Source of the DNA: Pseudomonas graminis
GTDB taxonomy: Bacteria > Pseudomonadota > Gammaproteobacteria > Pseudomonadales > Pseudomonadaceae
Reading direction: 5' to 3'
NCBI RefSeq assembly: GCF_004364335.1
Contig: NZ_SOCR01000002.1
Span: 124,001-188,000 of the forward strand
Length of the DNA: 64,000 nucleotides
Below the pieces are notes generated by a model that saw nothing but the letters and a program-made list of their open reading frames with translations, was not told the DNA's origin and searched no databases. Positions 63,277 through 64,000 of this stretch are shown here, one piece after another (within the stretch, counting starts at the first letter, position 1; each line of letters starts with the position of its first letter). The position numbers were made by a program, and so were the translations under genes.

Positions 63277-64000
63277 ATGATCGTCATCACTGGAGCATCA
63301 GGCCAGCTAGGCCGCCTCGTCATCGGTAAATTGCTGGAAACCGTGCCGGCCTCGCAGATCGTAGCGGCCGCCCGTGACCCGGAAAAAGTGGCTGACCTCG
63401 CCGCCAGGGGCGTGCAGGTTCGCCAGGCCGACTACTCACAGCCAGACACGCTTGACCGCGCCTTTGCAGGTGCCGAGAAGCTCCTGTTGATTTCTTCCAG
63501 TGAAGTGGGTCACCGGCTCGCTCAGCATCAGGCGGTGATCGACGCGGCGAAACGCGCCGGCGTCAAACTGCTGGGCTACACCAGCGTGCTCCACGCGGAC
63601 ACCTCCGCGCTGGGCCTGGCCGAAGAGCACAAGCAAACCGAGGCGGCACTGCTGCAATCCGGCGTTCCGGCGGTGGTGCTGCGCAACGGTTGGTACCACG
63701 AAAACTACACGGCGGGTGTGGCCCACGCGGTGGCGAACGGCGCGCATTACGGCAGCGCAGGTGAAGGCCGGATCAGCTCCGCCGCTCGGGCGGACTATGC
63801 AGCGGCGGCGGCCGTGGTGCTGACGTCGACGGACGATCAGGCGGGCAAGGTGTACGAACTGGCCGGCGACGAGGCCTACACGCTGAAGGAGTTCGCGGCC
63901 GAGATCGCGCGTCAATCCGACAAATCCGTCGTATACACCGACCTTCCAGAAGCCGCTTACAAGGCGGCGCTGCTGCAGGCAGGACTCCCAGAGTTTGTGG
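63277..64000 (+). CDS. NAD(P)H:quinone oxidoreductase QorB-like, C-terminus cut by window edge
   Basis: An atypical short-chain reductase beginning MIVITGASGQLGRLVIGKLL, with the TGASGQLG nucleotide motif, AARDPEKVADLAARGVQVRQ, and VVLRNGWYHENYTAGV. This is the NmrA-like SDR family of QorB/YtfG. About 241 of roughly 285 residues are present and the frame is open to the edge. Likely reduces quinones and is controlled by the divergent HxlR repressor, as in the qorA/B-qorR type of arrangement. The ribosome site is weak (GGTAATC). Confidence 0.88.
   Translation, partial: MIVITGASGQLGRLVIGKLLETVPASQIVAAARDPEKVADLAARGVQVRQADYSQPDTLDRAFAGAEKLLLISSSEVGHRLAQHQAVIDAAKRAGVKLLGYTSVLHADTSALGLAEEHKQTEAALLQSGVPAVVLRNGWYHENYTAGVAHAVANGAHYGSAGEGRISSAARADYAAAAAVVLTSTDDQAGKVYELAGDEAYTLKEFAAEIARQSDKSVVYTDLPEAAYKAALLQAGLPEFV

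Overview
The window looks like a chromosome segment of a fluorescent-group or P. syringae-like Pseudomonas. The evidence is high GC with strong third-position G/C, the gammaproteobacterial block thrS-infC-rpmI-rplT-pheS-pheT-ihfA-merR-tRNA-Pro in the Pseudomonas order, a Pseudomonas-type ribose operon with a secreted nucleoside hydrolase, a mobA/moaB/moeA cluster followed by DUF883, dGTPase-like and RocS2/RocA2-like genes, and many small Pseudomonas families (DUF1652, DUF1654, DUF2934, DUF883, DUF6555-like). Both ends cut through genes: a chemoreceptor on the left and a QorB-like oxidoreductase on the right. No insertion sequence, integrase, CRISPR array or intact prophage was seen.

Layout. 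0-8.6 kb: chemoreceptor start, lipoprotein, MltA, an MFS exporter, small stress-type proteins, a PseH-like acetyltransferase and an HBM-like chemoreceptor. 8.7-12.9 kb: an accessory-looking stretch ending at tRNA-Pro(GGG), with a LexA-controlled umuDC locus whose umuD is internally deleted and several small exported proteins of unknown role. 12.9-20.4 kb: the housekeeping translation block, all on the minus strand. 20.7-22.5 kb: cold-shock protein and small exported proteins. 22.5-29.7 kb: rbsB-A-C-R-K-D plus nucleoside hydrolase, one minus-strand operon behind a perfect LacI-type palindrome. 29.9-36.3 kb: DUF1652, an InaA-like kinase, a large hybrid histidine kinase, and an SOS-boxed DUF1654 gene followed by a secreted nuclease. 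36.7-39.7 kb: small-gene zone with a ParD-like/methionine aminopeptidase operon, an XRE regulator and an SOS-boxed 82-residue unknown. 39.8-45.8 kb: D-amino-acid/cyclic-imine metabolism pair, PepSY protein, Kef-type antiporter and a REP pair. 45.8-53.2 kb: molybdenum cofactor genes, pseudouridine synthase, a probable sRNA, a YqjD/YqjE-like operon and an EAL phosphodiesterase. 53.3-60.4 kb: dNTPase and a Roc-like phosphorelay. 60.4-64 kb: LysR/MFS and HxlR/oxidoreductase divergent pairs.

How genes work together. The ribose operon and the exported nucleoside hydrolase form a nucleoside-to-ribose scavenging route. The amino-acid dehydrogenase and DpkA-like reductase are divergent and could act in sequence on D-lysine or D-proline-type substrates. 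The NarL-type regulator, the BvgS-like kinase and a RocR-like lone receiver form a candidate c-di-GMP/virulence phosphorelay, with a stand-alone EAL enzyme just upstream. Three near-perfect LexA boxes, each about 20 bp ahead of a start codon, define three separate SOS loci within 30 kb.

Most noteworthy: the deleted umuD before an intact umuC; the SOS box plus DUF1654 plus nuclease unit; the SOS-boxed 82-residue protein; the ParD-like/Map operon with three helically phased ATATAY repeats in its promoter; an orphan terminator marking a likely sRNA; and the RocR-like receiver that lacks an EAL domain.
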